DNA of 49,975 nucleotides from Labilithrix sp. (GCA_028287065.1 JAQBQJ010000189.1:1-49975); one strand, 5' to 3'; counted from the stretch's first letter, positions 16,893-25,712 are shown. The notes: generated by a model not told the origin, from the letters alone. Numbers and translations are program-made.

Positions 16893-19223
16893 ATGCACAG
16901 TGCACACAATACGCCCGAGCGCGCTCGCTGCGCCGTCCGCGTCCGCGGCACCGTGCAGGGCGTCGGGTTCCGCCCGATGGTGCATCGCATCGCGCAACGC
17001 GACGGCCTTGCCGGGTTCGTTCGCAACGACTCCGAGGGCGTCTTCATCGAGGTCGAGGGCGACGACGCGCAGGTGCTCGAGCGCTTCGTCGCGGCGCTCC
17101 GGAGCGAGGCGCCGCCGCTCTCGCGGATCGACGCCATCGAGGTGTCGACGCTGGCGCCGAAGGGAGAACGCGAGTTCCGGGTCGTCGCGAGCACGCCCGC
17201 GCCGATGACGCGCGCCGCCGTGCCGGCCGACGCCGCGACGTGCGATGCGTGCTTGCGCGAGCTCTTCGACGAACGCAATCGCCGGCATCGTTACCCGTTC
17301 CTCAACTGTACGGACTGCGGGCCCCGCTACACGATCATCCGCAGCGTGCCGTACGACCGGGCGGCGACGACGATGGACGTCTTCGCCATGTGCGCCGCCT
17401 GCCGTGCCGAATACGAGGACCCTCGGGACCGTCGCTTCCATGCGGAGGCGAACGCGTGCCCCGCATGCGGCCCGCACGTCGTGCTGCTCGAAGGGGATCC
17501 TCACGTGCAGGTCGCCGCGAAGGACGCCGCGATCGCGCGTGCCGTCGAGCTGCTCGCGCGCGGGCGGATCGTTGCGCTGAAGGGCCTCGGCGGTTACCAG
17601 CTCGCCGTCGACGCGCGCAACGAGCGCGCCGTCTCGAGGTTGCGGCGAAGGAAGATGCGACCGGACAAGGCGCTCGCGCTGATGGCGCGAGATCTCGACG
17701 AGGTCGCGAGCGTCGCGCAGCTCACCCCCGAGAGCATCGCAGCGCTCGTGTCTCCGGCGCGGCCGATCGTGCTGCTCGCGCGCGCCGAGCAGCCAGCGTC
17801 CGATCGCGAGCCGCTGGCTCCGGGCGTGGCTCCGTGGATGCGCGAGCTCGGGGTGATGCTCCCATCGACGCCGCTCCATCACCTGCTCTTCGCGGAGGGG
17901 CCGACGCTACTGGTCATGACGAGCGGCAACATCGCCGGCGAGCCGATCGTGAAGGACGACGACGACGCGGTAACGAAGCTGGGCAACGTCGCCGACGCGT
18001 TGCTCGTCCATGATCGCCTCGTCCACACGCGCTGCGACGACTCGGTGGTCCGCGTCATGGACGGCGCTGCTCGACCGCTCCGGCGGGCGCGCGGTCTCGC
18101 TCCCGCGCCGGTGCAGCTCGCGTTCGATGCGCCGCCCGTCCTCGCCGTCGGGGCCGAGCTGAAGAACGCGATCTGCTTCACGCGGGGAAGCGAGGCCTTC
18201 CTCTCGCAGCACATCGGCGATCTCGCTTCGATCGACGGACGCGCGTTCTTCGAGGAGCTCATAGGCGAGCTCGGGCGCCTGCTCGGCGTGGTTCCCGAGG
18301 TCGTCGCGCACGATCTCCACCCCGACTACGCCTCGACGCGATGGGCGCTCGCGAGCGGGCTGCGCACCGTCGCGGTGCAGCATCATCACGCCCACATCGC
18401 CTCGTGCCTCGCGGAGCACCGCCACGCCGGACCCGCGATTGGAATCGCGTTCGACGGGACGGGATGCGGCCCCGCCGGCGATCTCTGGGGCGGCGAGGTG
18501 CTCCTCGCGAGCCTCGCGTCGTTCGAGCGGCTCGGTCACCTCCGTCCGATTGCGCTCGCAGGCGGCGAGGCCGCGATCCGCGAGCCCTGGAGGCTCGCCG
18601 TTGCGGCGCTCCTCGACGCCGAGGAGGCGATCGATCTCGTGGGCGAGCTCCGCGCGCACACCATCGCGCGGCTCGTGTCCCGAGGAGTCGCCGCGCCGCG
18701 CGCGACGGGCGCGGGACGCTGGTTCGACGCGTTCGCGGCTCTGCTCGGGGTGCGCGATCGCGTCAGCTACGAGGCCCAAGCGGTGATGGAGCTCGAGGCC
18801 CTCGCCTGCGATGCAGACGTCGCGCCGTATCCATTCGCCATCGAGGAGCGCGCCGGCGCGCCGTTCGTGGTCGATCTGCGACCCACCGTGCGCGCCGTGG
18901 CCTCGGGCGTGCGCCACGGCGAGCCGCGCGACGAGGCCGCCATGCGCGTGTACGTCACGATGGCGGAGGTCGTGCGCGATGCATGTCGCATCGTCCGGCG
19001 AGACCGGCACGTCGACGTGGTCGCGCTCTCGGGCGGATGCTTCCAGAGCGCGCGGCTCACCGAACGCGCGAAGGCGCTGCTCGATGCCGACGGCTTCGAG
19101 GTCCTCATCCACCGCGAGGTGCCGGCGAACGACGGCGGCATCGCGCTCGGGCAGGCGGCGATCGCGGCTCACACGCCGCGCACGAAGGGAGACGTCGATC
19201 ATGTGCCTCGGCATACCCGGTGA
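16893..19223 (+). CDS. hypF: HypF carbamoyltransferase for [NiFe]-hydrogenase cyanide ligands
   Basis: A 776-residue maturase that uses carbamoyl phosphate and ATP to load a carbamoyl group onto the C-terminal Cys of HypE, the source of the active-site cyanides. Domains in order: acylphosphatase (about 10-95, motif VRGTVQGVGFRP), a double zinc finger (about 114-190; CDAC, CTDC, CAAC, CPAC), a YrdC-like domain (about 200-390) and a Kae1-like carbamoyltransferase domain with VQHHHAHIASCL and GIAFDGTGCGPAGDLWGGE. The end, NDGGIALGQA, is the usual HypF terminus. ATG at 16893 is chosen because the acylphosphatase domain follows within ten residues; an upstream in-frame start at 16809 is possible. 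It opens hypFCDE and overlaps hypC by 23 bases. Confidence 0.93.
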   Translation: MHSAHNTPERARCAVRVRGTVQGVGFRPMVHRIAQRDGLAGFVRNDSEGVFIEVEGDDAQVLERFVAALRSEAPPLSRIDAIEVSTLAPKGEREFRVVASTPAPMTRAAVPADAATCDACLRELFDERNRRHRYPFLNCTDCGPRYTIIRSVPYDRAATTMDVFAMCAACRAEYEDPRDRRFHAEANACPACGPHVVLLEGDPHVQVAAKDAAIARAVELLARGRIVALKGLGGYQLAVDARNERAVSRLRRRKMRPDKALALMARDLDEVASVAQLTPESIAALVSPARPIVLLARAEQPASDREPLAPGVAPWMRELGVMLPSTPLHHLLFAEGPTLLVMTSGNIAGEPIVKDDDDAVTKLGNVADALLVHDRLVHTRCDDSVVRVMDGAARPLRRARGLAPAPVQLAFDAPPVLAVGAELKNAICFTRGSEAFLSQHIGDLASIDGRAFFEELIGELGRLLGVVPEVVAHDLHPDYASTRWALASGLRTVAVQHHHAHIASCLAEHRHAGPAIGIAFDGTGCGPAGDLWGGEVLLASLASFERLGHLRPIALAGGEAAIREPWRLAVAALLDAEEAIDLVGELRAHTIARLVSRGVAAPRATGAGRWFDAFAALLGVRDRVSYEAQAVMELEALACDADVAPYPFAIEERAGAPFVVDLRPTVRAVASGVRHGEPRDEAAMRVYVTMAEVVRDACRIVRRDRHVDVVALSGGCFQSARLTERAKALLDADGFEVLIHREVPANDGGIALGQAAIAAHTPRTKGDVDHVPRHTR

Positions 19224-19443
19224 GGTGATGGAGGTCCGCGAGGAGGACGGCGTCCGATTCGGCAAGGTGCGCTTCGGCGGCGTCGCGCGAGACGTGTGTC
19301 TCGAGTGCGTGCCCGACGTCGCGGTCGGGGAATTCGTGCTCGTTCACGTCGGCTTTGCGCTCTCGCGCATCGACGCGGCCGAGGCGGCACGGACCTATGC
19401 TGTGCTCCTCGAGCTCGCGGGCGCGGACGAGGGGCTGTCGTGA
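19201..19443 (+). CDS. hypC: HypC/HybG hydrogenase assembly chaperone
   Basis: An 80-residue chaperone that carries the Fe(CN)2CO unit to the hydrogenase large subunit with HypD. It begins MCLGIPG, so the essential Cys2 that binds iron is exposed once the initiator Met is removed. The rest has the small beta-barrel pattern of HypC ([36 protein letters not shown]). The start lies inside hypF and is preceded by AAGGGAG. Its stop overlaps the hypD GTG start (GTGA). Confidence 0.93.
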   Translation: MCLGIPGEVMEVREEDGVRFGKVRFGGVARDVCLECVPDVAVGEFVLVHVGFALSRIDAAEAARTYAVLLELAGADEGLS

Positions 19444-20582
19444 AGTACCTCGACGAGTACCGGAGCGGTGACGTCGCGAGGCGCATCGCGGCCGCGATCG
19501 CGCGCACGGTGAAGCGCCGGTGGGTCCTCATGGAGGTCTGCGGGGGACAGACGCACTCGATCGTTCGCTACGGCATCGATCGAATGCTTCCGGAGGCCGT
19601 CGAGCTCGTGCACGGGCCCGGATGTCCCGTGTGCGTGACCCCGCTCGAGATGATCGATCGCGCGCACGCCATCGCCTCACGGAGTGACGTCGTCTTCACG
19701 TCGTTCGGGGACATGCTGCGCGTCCCTGGCTCGAACGGCGATCTGCTCGCGCTCCGGAGCGGCGGCGCCGACATCCGCGTCGTGTACTCGCCGCTCGACG
19801 CGCTCGAGATCGCGCGCAGGAACCCGGGCAAGAAGGTCGTGTTCTTCGGCATCGGCTTCGAGACGACGGCGCCGGCGAACGCGATGGCGGTCCACCTCGC
19901 GAAGCGCGAGGGCGTCGCGAACTTCTCGATGCTCGTGTCGCACGTGCTCGTTCCGCCGGCGATCGCCTCGATCCTGGATGCCAAGGGCAATCGCGTGCAG
20001 GCGTTCCTCGGGCCCGGTCACGTGTGCACCGTGATGGGGCTCAGCGAGTACGAGGCGCTGGTGAGCCGGTATCGCGTGCCGATCGTCGTGACCGGCTTCG
20101 AGCCGGTCGATCTCCTCGAGGGCGTGCTGCTCACCGTGCGCCAGCTCGAAGAGGGCCGCGCCAGCGTCGAGAACCAGTACGCGCGAACCGTGTCGCGCGC
20201 GGGAAATCCAGCGGCACGCGAGCTCGTGGCGAGGGTCTTCGAGGTCGTCGATCGCAAGTGGCGCGGCCTCGGCACGATACCGAGGTCCGGGTATCGGCTC
20301 GGCGCCGAGTATCGCGACCACGATGCCGAGCGGGTCTTCGAGGTCGATGCGCTCACCACCGACGAGTCGCCCCTGTGCATCAGCGGGCTCGTGTTGCGAG
20401 GTCTGAAGAAGCCCTCGGACTGCCCGGCGTTCGGAAAAGCGTGTACTCCGCAATCGCCGCTCGGCGCCACGATGGTGTCGGGCGAGGGCGCGTGCGCTGC
20501 GTACTTCCACTACGGTCGACATCCCGACGCGGTGCTCGACCCGGGGCCGAAGCCGACGCGGGGAGAGAGCGATGTCCTCTGA
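19440..20582 (+). CDS. hypD: HypD Fe(CN)2CO assembly scaffold
   Basis: A 380-residue iron-sulfur protein that, with HypC, is the platform on which the Fe(CN)2CO group of the hydrogenase is built. Conserved cysteines are visible at CGGQTHS (Cys34) and GPGCPVC (Cys62, Cys65). The C-terminal [4Fe-4S] region contains [19 protein letters not shown] and [13 protein letters not shown], the family signature. The GTG at 19440 overlaps the hypC stop and gives the standard N-terminus (KYLDEYR). It overlaps hypE by 11 bases. Confidence 0.93.
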   Translation: MKYLDEYRSGDVARRIAAAIARTVKRRWVLMEVCGGQTHSIVRYGIDRMLPEAVELVHGPGCPVCVTPLEMIDRAHAIASRSDVVFTSFGDMLRVPGSNGDLLALRSGGADIRVVYSPLDALEIARRNPGKKVVFFGIGFETTAPANAMAVHLAKREGVANFSMLVSHVLVPPAIASILDAKGNRVQAFLGPGHVCTVMGLSEYEALVSRYRVPIVVTGFEPVDLLEGVLLTVRQLEEGRASVENQYARTVSRAGNPAARELVARVFEVVDRKWRGLGTIPRSGYRLGAEYRDHDAERVFEVDALTTDESPLCISGLVLRGLKKPSDCPAFGKACTPQSPLGATMVSGEGACAAYFHYGRHPDAVLDPGPKPTRGESDVL

Positions 20583-21627
20583 GACGATGCCGTCGTTGCA
20601 GTGCGCGGTGCCGTTCGCCGAAAGCGGCAGCATCCTGCTCGGTCACGGAAGCGGCGGGAAGCTGACCGCGCGGCTCATCGAGGACACGATCGTCCCGGCG
20701 CTCTCGAACCCGCTCCTCGCGACGCTCGACGACCAGGTCTTCGTGCCGATCGGCTCCGAGCGCGTCGCGTTCACGACCGACTCGTTCGTGGTCACCCCGA
20801 TCTTCTTTCCCGGCGGAGACATCGGTGAGCTCGCGGTGAACGGTACAGTCAACGATCTGGCGATGGGCGGGGCCGTGCCGCGCTTCCTCTCGCTCGCGTT
20901 CATCCTCGAAGAGGGGCTGCCGATCGCCGAGCTCGAGCGCGTGCTCGCCTCCGTACGACGCGCCGCCGATCGCGCGGGAGTCGTCGTCGTCACCGGGGAT
21001 ACGAAGGTGGTGGGCCGAGGCAGCGGCGACAAGATCTTCGTGAACACCGCGGGCCTCGGGACTCCTCGCGCCGGCGTGTCCATGTCGGCGCGTCGCATTC
21101 GACCGGGCGATTCGATCCTGGTGTCCGGCACGCTGGGCGATCACGGCATGGCGATCCTCGCGTTGCGCGAGGGACTCGAGCTCGAGGGCGATCTCGTGAG
21201 CGATACCGCTCCGCTCCACGGGATCGTCGCGGCGATCCTCGATGCCTTCCCCGACGTGCATGCCATGCGTGACCCCACGCGCGGCGGCATCGCCGCGACG
21301 CTCGTGGAGATCGCGTCGCGACAGCGCGTGGGGATCGAGATCGAGGAACGGGCCATCCCCGTGAAGCATGCCGTGCGCGGCGCCTGCGAGATCTTCGGGC
21401 TCGACCCGATGTTCGTCGCCAACGAGGGGAAGCTCGTTGCGTTCGTCCCGCCCGAGGGCGAGGCCGCCGTGCTCCGCGCGATGCGCGCGCACCCGCTCGG
21501 ACGTGACGCGGCGTGCATCGGCCGCGTCACGTCGAGCCATGGCGGGACCACGCTCGTGCGGACGGCGATCGGCGGGCAGCGTGCCCTCGATCTGCCCTTC
21601 GCAGAGGCGCTTCCGAGGATCTGCTGA
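20572..21627 (+). CDS. hypE: HypE hydrogenase maturation protein (cyanide synthesis)
   Basis: A 351-residue ATP-dependent dehydratase of the PurM/AIR synthetase fold. HypF carbamoylates its C-terminal cysteine and HypE dehydrates the thiocarboxamide to a thiocyanate, donating CN to iron on HypCD. The N-terminal HGSGGK loop, the [10 protein letters not shown] nucleotide-binding segment, the MRDPTRGG motif and the terminal PRIC are all present, so the reactive Cys is in place as the last residue. A GGGAGAG ribosome-binding site precedes ATG at 20572. The gene converges with the DUF6893-like gene with one base between stops. Confidence 0.94.
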   Translation: MSSETMPSLQCAVPFAESGSILLGHGSGGKLTARLIEDTIVPALSNPLLATLDDQVFVPIGSERVAFTTDSFVVTPIFFPGGDIGELAVNGTVNDLAMGGAVPRFLSLAFILEEGLPIAELERVLASVRRAADRAGVVVVTGDTKVVGRGSGDKIFVNTAGLGTPRAGVSMSARRIRPGDSILVSGTLGDHGMAILALREGLELEGDLVSDTAPLHGIVAAILDAFPDVHAMRDPTRGGIAATLVEIASRQRVGIEIEERAIPVKHAVRGACEIFGLDPMFVANEGKLVAFVPPEGEAAVLRAMRAHPLGRDAACIGRVTSSHGGTTLVRTAIGGQRALDLPFAEALPRIC

Positions 21628-21628
21628 T

Positions 21629-21739
21629 CTACATCCGCTCGATGCGCATGTAGCGCCGCAGGTTCGGGAGCTCGCGCAGGAAGAGGAGCACCGCGACCGC
21701 TCCCACCACACCGAGGATTCCGACGAGCGCACGCGACAT
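21629..21739 (-). CDS. DUF6893-like small membrane protein at the end of the hydrogenase operon
   Basis: A 36-residue protein with one hydrophobic helix (ALVGILGVVGAVAVLLFL) and a basic tail, LPNLRRYMRIERM, resembling the DUF6893 group of tiny proteins found near actinobacterial hydrogenase genes. I chose ATG at 21739 because a very strong ribosome-binding site (AGGAAGGAG) lies eight bases upstream. An in-frame ATG at 21808, overlapping the protease stop (TGATG), would add 23 Arg-rich residues and cannot be excluded. It could be a membrane anchor or assembly factor for the hydrogenase; that is inference. Confidence 0.6.
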   Translation of the reverse strand: MSRALVGILGVVGAVAVLLFLRELPNLRRYMRIERM

Positions 21740-21807
21740 GCCCCGCTCCTTCCTGCGTCGCACGAGCACCCGACGGATCACGCCAGCACCGTTCCAACGT
21801 CTTCGCA

Positions 21808-22278
21808 TCACTGTCCTACCTCGCTTTCGATGAGCCGGCGGATCATCGCGATCGCCGGCCCGACGGCCTCACGTACCGGAGCGCTGAGCTCCATCCCTTC
21901 GGTCATATCCTCGGGCTCGCACCCCACGATGCGCGTCCGCGGGAGCACGCCGCCCATCTGCTCCACGGCGCGCAGGACGGTGCGAGGATCCATCGCGTGC
22001 GCGTCGGGACCGCCGGCGGGCTCGTCGCCGACATCGCTCTCGGGATCGATCAGGTAGAGCGTCCCGGGCACGCCTCGTCGCGATACCGTGTCGACGAGCA
22101 CGAGCAGATCGGGCGGCGACATCAGCTCGAACGCGAGGTGGACGCCGCGGATCCCGTAGTCGACGACGCCGGTGTCGGCGGGCAGCGGCTCGCGTGCCAT
22201 GCGCTGCGCGACGGCGACACCGAAGCCGTCGTCGCCGAGGAACACGTTGCCGATGCCGGCGACCAGGACGCGCGGCAT
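21808..22278 (-). CDS. Hydrogenase maturation endopeptidase (HyaD/HybD/HupD family)
   Basis: A 156-residue nickel-dependent protease that trims the C-terminal peptide of the hydrogenase large subunit after the metal centre is complete. The family markers are present: the N-terminal strand RVLVAGIGNVFLGDDGFGV with the metal-binding Asp/Glu region, the second acidic site (VDYGIRG) and the LLVLVDTVSRRG strand. The likely substrate is HhyL, 5 kb away on the other strand, which still carries a C-terminal extension. The start at 22278 shares one base with the stop region of the upstream 433-residue gene. Confidence 0.9.
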   Translation of the reverse strand: MPRVLVAGIGNVFLGDDGFGVAVAQRMAREPLPADTGVVDYGIRGVHLAFELMSPPDLLVLVDTVSRRGVPGTLYLIDPESDVGDEPAGGPDAHAMDPRTVLRAVEQMGGVLPRTRIVGCEPEDMTEGMELSAPVREAVGPAIAMIRRLIESEVGQ

Positions 22279-23579
22279 CAGCGATCCTCCACATCGAGCA
22301 GCTCGACCTCTTCGGGGTAGTAGTAGTGGAAGCGGCCCTTCCAGCGATGCATCTCGGCGGCGGGGTCGTCGTCGATCGTCACGAGCACGTACTCGCGCCC
22401 GTCGACGTCGTGCCGAACCGACGCGATCGTGGCGACCCGCCCGGCATAGAGGAGGTCTTGCGCGTCCGTGCGGCGCGTCGTGCCGTCGAGACGGAGCCGC
22501 ACGCGCCGGCCGGGGGCGAGCTTCGAGACCGAGGGCGTCAGAGGCGGTGAAGCCACGGCACGTCGATCGCGCATGACCCCGTGCAGCCGTGCGAGCGCAT
22601 CGTTGTCGAGCGCATCGACACGATCCAGGATCGCGGCGCTGCGCGGATCGGTCGCGCGCGCGAGGACCTTCTCGTCGGGGGTGAGCGTGCGCGTACGCAG
22701 CGCGAGCATCGCGTCGATCTCCGTCGAGTCGAAGAAGTCCCCCGCGCTCTCGGGCGCGATCTGGGGATGGTCGTAGAGGATGATCGGCGAGCAGAGCATC
22801 ATGTCGGAGCGGCCGTCGTCGCCGACCAGCACGGGGTACGCGCCGACGCTCGTGCACGCACGCGCGGCGCGCTCGGCGTGCGCAGGAGGATCGAGGAGCG
22901 AGACGAAGCGCGCGGCCTCGCCAGAGGCCTGCAGACGATCGTCGAGCGCGAGCATGAGGTGCGCGGAGATGCACGAGACGTGCATGATCTCCGCGCGCTC
23001 GGCGCCGGCGCGGCTCGGCGTGACGTTCTCGACACGGATGACCACGCGATGGAGGCGCGCGTCCTCGTCGCGATCGGTCCGCACGCGGATCGTGCCTTCG
23101 ACGGCGGCGCGCGTGCGGACGATCCGGCCGAGCACTCCTCCGTGGCGATCGAGGAGCACCTCGTACCGCTCGTCGGCCGGCGCCTCGAACGGAACGACGC
23201 GCGCGCCGCGCGCCGGATCCACGTCGACCTCGAAGTCGATCTCCCGAAGGTCGCCCTCTTCCCACGGGACGAGGACGCGTCCGCCGGCGTCGAGCCGCTC
23301 GGTCGCGCGATAGCCGTCGTTGGTCGGGACGTCGATGCGCCTCACGATGACGTGCAGGAAGCGAAGCCGCCCTCGGAGCCTCGGCGCCTCTCCTTCGACG
23401 AGCACCTGCGCCTCGAGCCACCACGGCTCGCAGCCTCCCGCCGCGCTCCAGTCGCGCGGCGCGAGGACCCCGAAGGTCCATCGGTAGCGGTTCTTCGCGG
23501 AGCACGAGCGATAGGGGTAGAGGACGTACCCTTCGAGCAGCACCGCATCCGCGATCGAGCCTGCAGTTTCGAAGCTCAC
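22278..23579 (-). CDS. Conserved hydrogenase-cluster protein of unknown function (433 aa)
   Basis: A soluble 433-residue protein with no signal peptide. The N-terminal region reads DAVLLEGYVLYPYRSCSAKNRYRWTF, a block I recall from uncharacterised proteins next to group 1h hydrogenases in Actinobacteria. The middle is beta-rich with a His/Cys patch (IMHVSCISAHLML) and a CSPIILYDHPQIAPES loop. The last 80 residues look like an SH3-type barrel (RVRLRL, then YAGRVATIASVRHDVDGREYVLVTIDDDP, then GRFHYYYPEEVELL). GTG at 23579 overlaps the upstream stop (GTGA), tying it to the DUF5947, NifU-like and hypBA genes. A role in assembly or electron output is inference. Confidence 0.7.
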   Translation of the reverse strand: MSFETAGSIADAVLLEGYVLYPYRSCSAKNRYRWTFGVLAPRDWSAAGGCEPWWLEAQVLVEGEAPRLRGRLRFLHVIVRRIDVPTNDGYRATERLDAGGRVLVPWEEGDLREIDFEVDVDPARGARVVPFEAPADERYEVLLDRHGGVLGRIVRTRAAVEGTIRVRTDRDEDARLHRVVIRVENVTPSRAGAERAEIMHVSCISAHLMLALDDRLQASGEAARFVSLLDPPAHAERAARACTSVGAYPVLVGDDGRSDMMLCSPIILYDHPQIAPESAGDFFDSTEIDAMLALRTRTLTPDEKVLARATDPRSAAILDRVDALDNDALARLHGVMRDRRAVASPPLTPSVSKLAPGRRVRLRLDGTTRRTDAQDLLYAGRVATIASVRHDVDGREYVLVTIDDDPAAEMHRWKGRFHYYYPEEVELLDVEDR

Positions 23580-24190
23580 GGTGCTACCTCCGCGCGTTCG
23601 GCGAGGCGCGCGACGAACGCCTCGAGGGCTTCCCGGGCTTCGTTGCCGCCGTCGATCCCTCGCCAGCCCGTGCGGAGCAGCGCGGTGAGCTCGTAGCAGA
23701 CGTCGACGGGGACGACGAAGCACGCGCACCGGCCGTCGCGCGTGCGGCGCACCAGGAGCGCCTCGACGTCCTCCTCGATGCCGTGCACGAGCGCGGCGTC
23801 CCCCGCGAACGCGTCCCACGCGCCGTCGTCGAGCTCGGCCTCGGTCGGGCCCGCGGGGCTCGGGAACACGGCCATCCATCGACCGGTGCTCGACTGACGG
23901 ACGAAGAAGGCGAGGCCGACGGGAACGCCGAGCGCATGGAGCCGGGCATCGTCGAGCGTCCACGACGGATCGACGCGCACCCGATCGGGGACGGTACGGA
24001 AGCGGCCCTGCTTCTTCCCCGAGAACGCGAGCGTGCATGCGACGCACACGCAGAGCAGCTTCTGGAGCGTGCAGTCGACCACGTGACGGTGCTGTTCGGC
24101 GATGGCGAGAGCGCATAGCTCGCAGCGCGCGCCTGCGCGTGCGCGGCGCGCGCCTCTCGCATAGCGCTCGAGGGCGCGGAGGGATGTCAC
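23576..24190 (-). CDS. DUF5947 family protein, putative zinc-binding hydrogenase accessory
   Basis: A 204-residue cytosolic protein that matches my recollection of DUF5947, a family confined to group 1h hydrogenase loci. Near the N-terminus it has CELC followed about 22 residues later by CVCVAC, a likely zinc ribbon; the HVVD between them is typical. The rest is alpha/beta, with VGLAFFVRQSSTGRWMAVFPSPAGPTE and the DVEALLVRRT, then CYEL, then WRGIDGG blocks. GTG at 24190 overlaps the NifU-like stop (GTGA). Function is unknown; the position between the NifU-like gene and the maturation genes implies hydrogenase assembly. Confidence 0.72.
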   Translation of the reverse strand: MTSLRALERYARGARRARAGARCELCALAIAEQHRHVVDCTLQKLLCVCVACTLAFSGKKQGRFRTVPDRVRVDPSWTLDDARLHALGVPVGLAFFVRQSSTGRWMAVFPSPAGPTEAELDDGAWDAFAGDAALVHGIEEDVEALLVRRTRDGRCACFVVPVDVCYELTALLRTGWRGIDGGNEAREALEAFVARLAERAEVAP

Positions 24191-24702
24191 GGGCGCGCTC
24201 CGCGCGTGAGACGCTCGACCGGCACGATGGCATCGGCCGGAGCTTCCTCCTCGATCCGGATGCCGAGGACCTCCGGTGCGTCGCGCTCGATCTCGCGGGC
24301 GACGATCGTCGTCGGAGGCGGCCTCGCCGCCTTTGCCGTGCCGGGGGCGACCACGAGCTTCACGACGCCTGCCTCGAATCCCACGACGACGAGCGCAGCG
24401 GAGCCGGGCAGCTCCTCGCGCACCCGCTGGAGCGCCGCGTCGATGCGCCGCTCGAGCGGGAGCGGATGGAGGTCGTGGAGCAGCATCAGGCTCGACACGA
24501 GCTCGTCGCGCGCGAGCCGCTCGTCGAGGCTCCCACCCTCGCGCGCGCAGTCGCGTGCGCAGGCCAGCGTTCGCTCGAGCCCCTCGCCGTAGAGCGCGAC
24601 GAGCGCGGCGACGAGCGCCTCGACGCGCGGCCACGCGACGGGCCCCGTCACCGCCTGCGCCTCTTCGAGCAGGCGTTCGACGTCGTCGCCCGTGGTGGTC
24701 AT
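24187..24702 (-). CDS. NifU-like protein lacking the C-terminal cluster-binding cysteines
   Basis: A 171-residue protein placed between hypB and DUF5947. Residues about 1-85 are helical (VEALVAALVALYGEGLERTL, then ARDELVSSLMLLHDLHPLPLERRIDAALQRV). This is the leader region of NifU-family proteins from hydrogenase clusters, where a NifU C-terminal domain normally follows with a GXCXXC motif. Here the corresponding part (SAALVVVGFEAGVVKLVVAPGT) keeps the strand pattern but has no CXXC, so it cannot hold an Fe-S cluster in the usual way. The remaining tail is acidic. ATG at 24702 overlaps the hypB stop (ATGA). Confidence 0.65.
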   Translation of the reverse strand: MTTTGDDVERLLEEAQAVTGPVAWPRVEALVAALVALYGEGLERTLACARDCAREGGSLDERLARDELVSSLMLLHDLHPLPLERRIDAALQRVREELPGSAALVVVGFEAGVVKLVVAPGTAKAARPPPTTIVAREIERDAPEVLGIRIEEEAPADAIVPVERLTRGARP

Positions 24703-25478
24703 GGCGACGCGATTCCGGCGGCGCGCCGCGAAGGCCACACGCGTGCGGCCTCGGCGCGCAGCCATCCGCAGACCTCGTCGACGCCCTCTCCGCGGAGCGC
24801 GGTGAGCCGGATCACCTCGATTTCGGGGTTCACCTCGCGCGCGAACGCGACGCAGCGATCGGCATCGAAGGGCACGTGAGGCAGGAGGTCGGTCTTGGTC
24901 AGCACCATCAGGCGCGACGCGCGGAACACGTGCGGATACTTGATCGGCTTGTCCTCGCCCTCGGTCACGGACATCACGACGATCTTCGCGAGCTCGCCGA
25001 GATCGAAGAGCGCAGGACAGACCAGGTTCCCGACGTTCTCGACGAACACGATGCTCGAGCGCGGCGGGGCGAGCGCGCGCACGCCGGCCTCGATCATCGC
25101 CGCGTCGAGGTGGCATCCCGCACCCGTGTTGATCTGGCGGACGCGGCAGCCGGCGCCCTCGATGCGCTGCGCGTCGCGGTCGGTCGCCTGGTCGCCTTCG
25201 AGGACCGCGAGCGGCACGTGCGTGCGGACGCGGCGGATGATCGACTCGAGGAGGGCGGTTTTTCCGGCTCCGGGCGAGCCGATCAGGTTGAAGACCGCGA
25301 TCCCCCGCGCGGCGAAGGAGTGCCGATTGACGGCCGCGAGTCGCTCGTTCTTCGCGAGGAGATCGCGCTCGATCCTCAGCGTCCGCACCGCGGGGACTTG
25401 ATCGTGGTGGTGATCGTCATGGTCACGGTGGTGGTGGTCATGGACGTCGTCGGTCTCGCAGCCGCATGTGGTGCACAT
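24699..25478 (-). CDS. hypB: HypB nickel-inserting GTPase
   Basis: A 259-residue GTPase that delivers nickel to the hydrogenase large subunit with HypA. The N-terminus starts MCTTCGCE, the high-affinity nickel motif CXXCGC, followed by a His/Asp-rich stretch (about residues 13-26) that can store nickel. The P-loop is GSPGAGKT (67-74). The metal-site block INTGAGCHLD, the ENVGNLVCP switch and the TKTD guanine-specificity motif are all present. The ATG directly follows the hypA stop (TGAATG), and the gene ends in an ATGA overlap with the NifU-like gene. Confidence 0.94.
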   Translation of the reverse strand: MCTTCGCETDDVHDHHHRDHDDHHHDQVPAVRTLRIERDLLAKNERLAAVNRHSFAARGIAVFNLIGSPGAGKTALLESIIRRVRTHVPLAVLEGDQATDRDAQRIEGAGCRVRQINTGAGCHLDAAMIEAGVRALAPPRSSIVFVENVGNLVCPALFDLGELAKIVVMSVTEGEDKPIKYPHVFRASRLMVLTKTDLLPHVPFDADRCVAFAREVNPEIEVIRLTALRGEGVDEVCGWLRAEAARVWPSRRAAGIASP

Positions 25479-25712
25479 TCACGTCACCTCGACTTCCTTG
25501 AGTCGCAGCTCCGCGCCGCGCGTCTCGACGATGTCGAGCGTCGCGCCTTCCAGAGCCGTGCCATGGACGCAGACCTCGAAGCTGAATCGGAGCGCGTCGG
25601 GAGACGCGCATGCCTGCCGCCCGACCTCGAGCCGCACGACGTGCACGCGCGCCTCGCCGACCTCGCCGGCGACGGTCGAGACGAGGTCCTCCATCAACGC
25701 GAGCTCGTGCAC
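25479..25712 (-). CDS. hypA: HypA-type nickel metallochaperone lacking the zinc-binding domain
   Basis: A 77-residue short HypA. The N-terminus (V/M)HELALMEDLV carries the nickel-binding His2-Glu3 pair, and the strand EVGRQACASPDALRFSFEVCVHGTALEGATLDI matches the nickel-binding domain. Normal HypA proteins of about 110-115 residues then have a zinc finger with two CXXC pairs before a final strand. Here TLDIVET runs straight into GAELRLKEVEV, which corresponds to that final strand, so about 30-35 residues including all four zinc cysteines are absent with the frame kept. GTG at 25712 is supported by a GGAGGTG ribosome-binding site and the MHE start. It is the first gene of the minus-strand operon. 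Confidence 0.8.
   Translation of the reverse strand: MHELALMEDLVSTVAGEVGEARVHVVRLEVGRQACASPDALRFSFEVCVHGTALEGATLDIVETRGAELRLKEVEVT

Noticed and set aside
16890-16910. TGCACAGTGCA palindrome at the hypF start
   Set aside because: It is only 11 bases long, overlaps the start codon region and has no counterpart at the other hydrogenase promoters.
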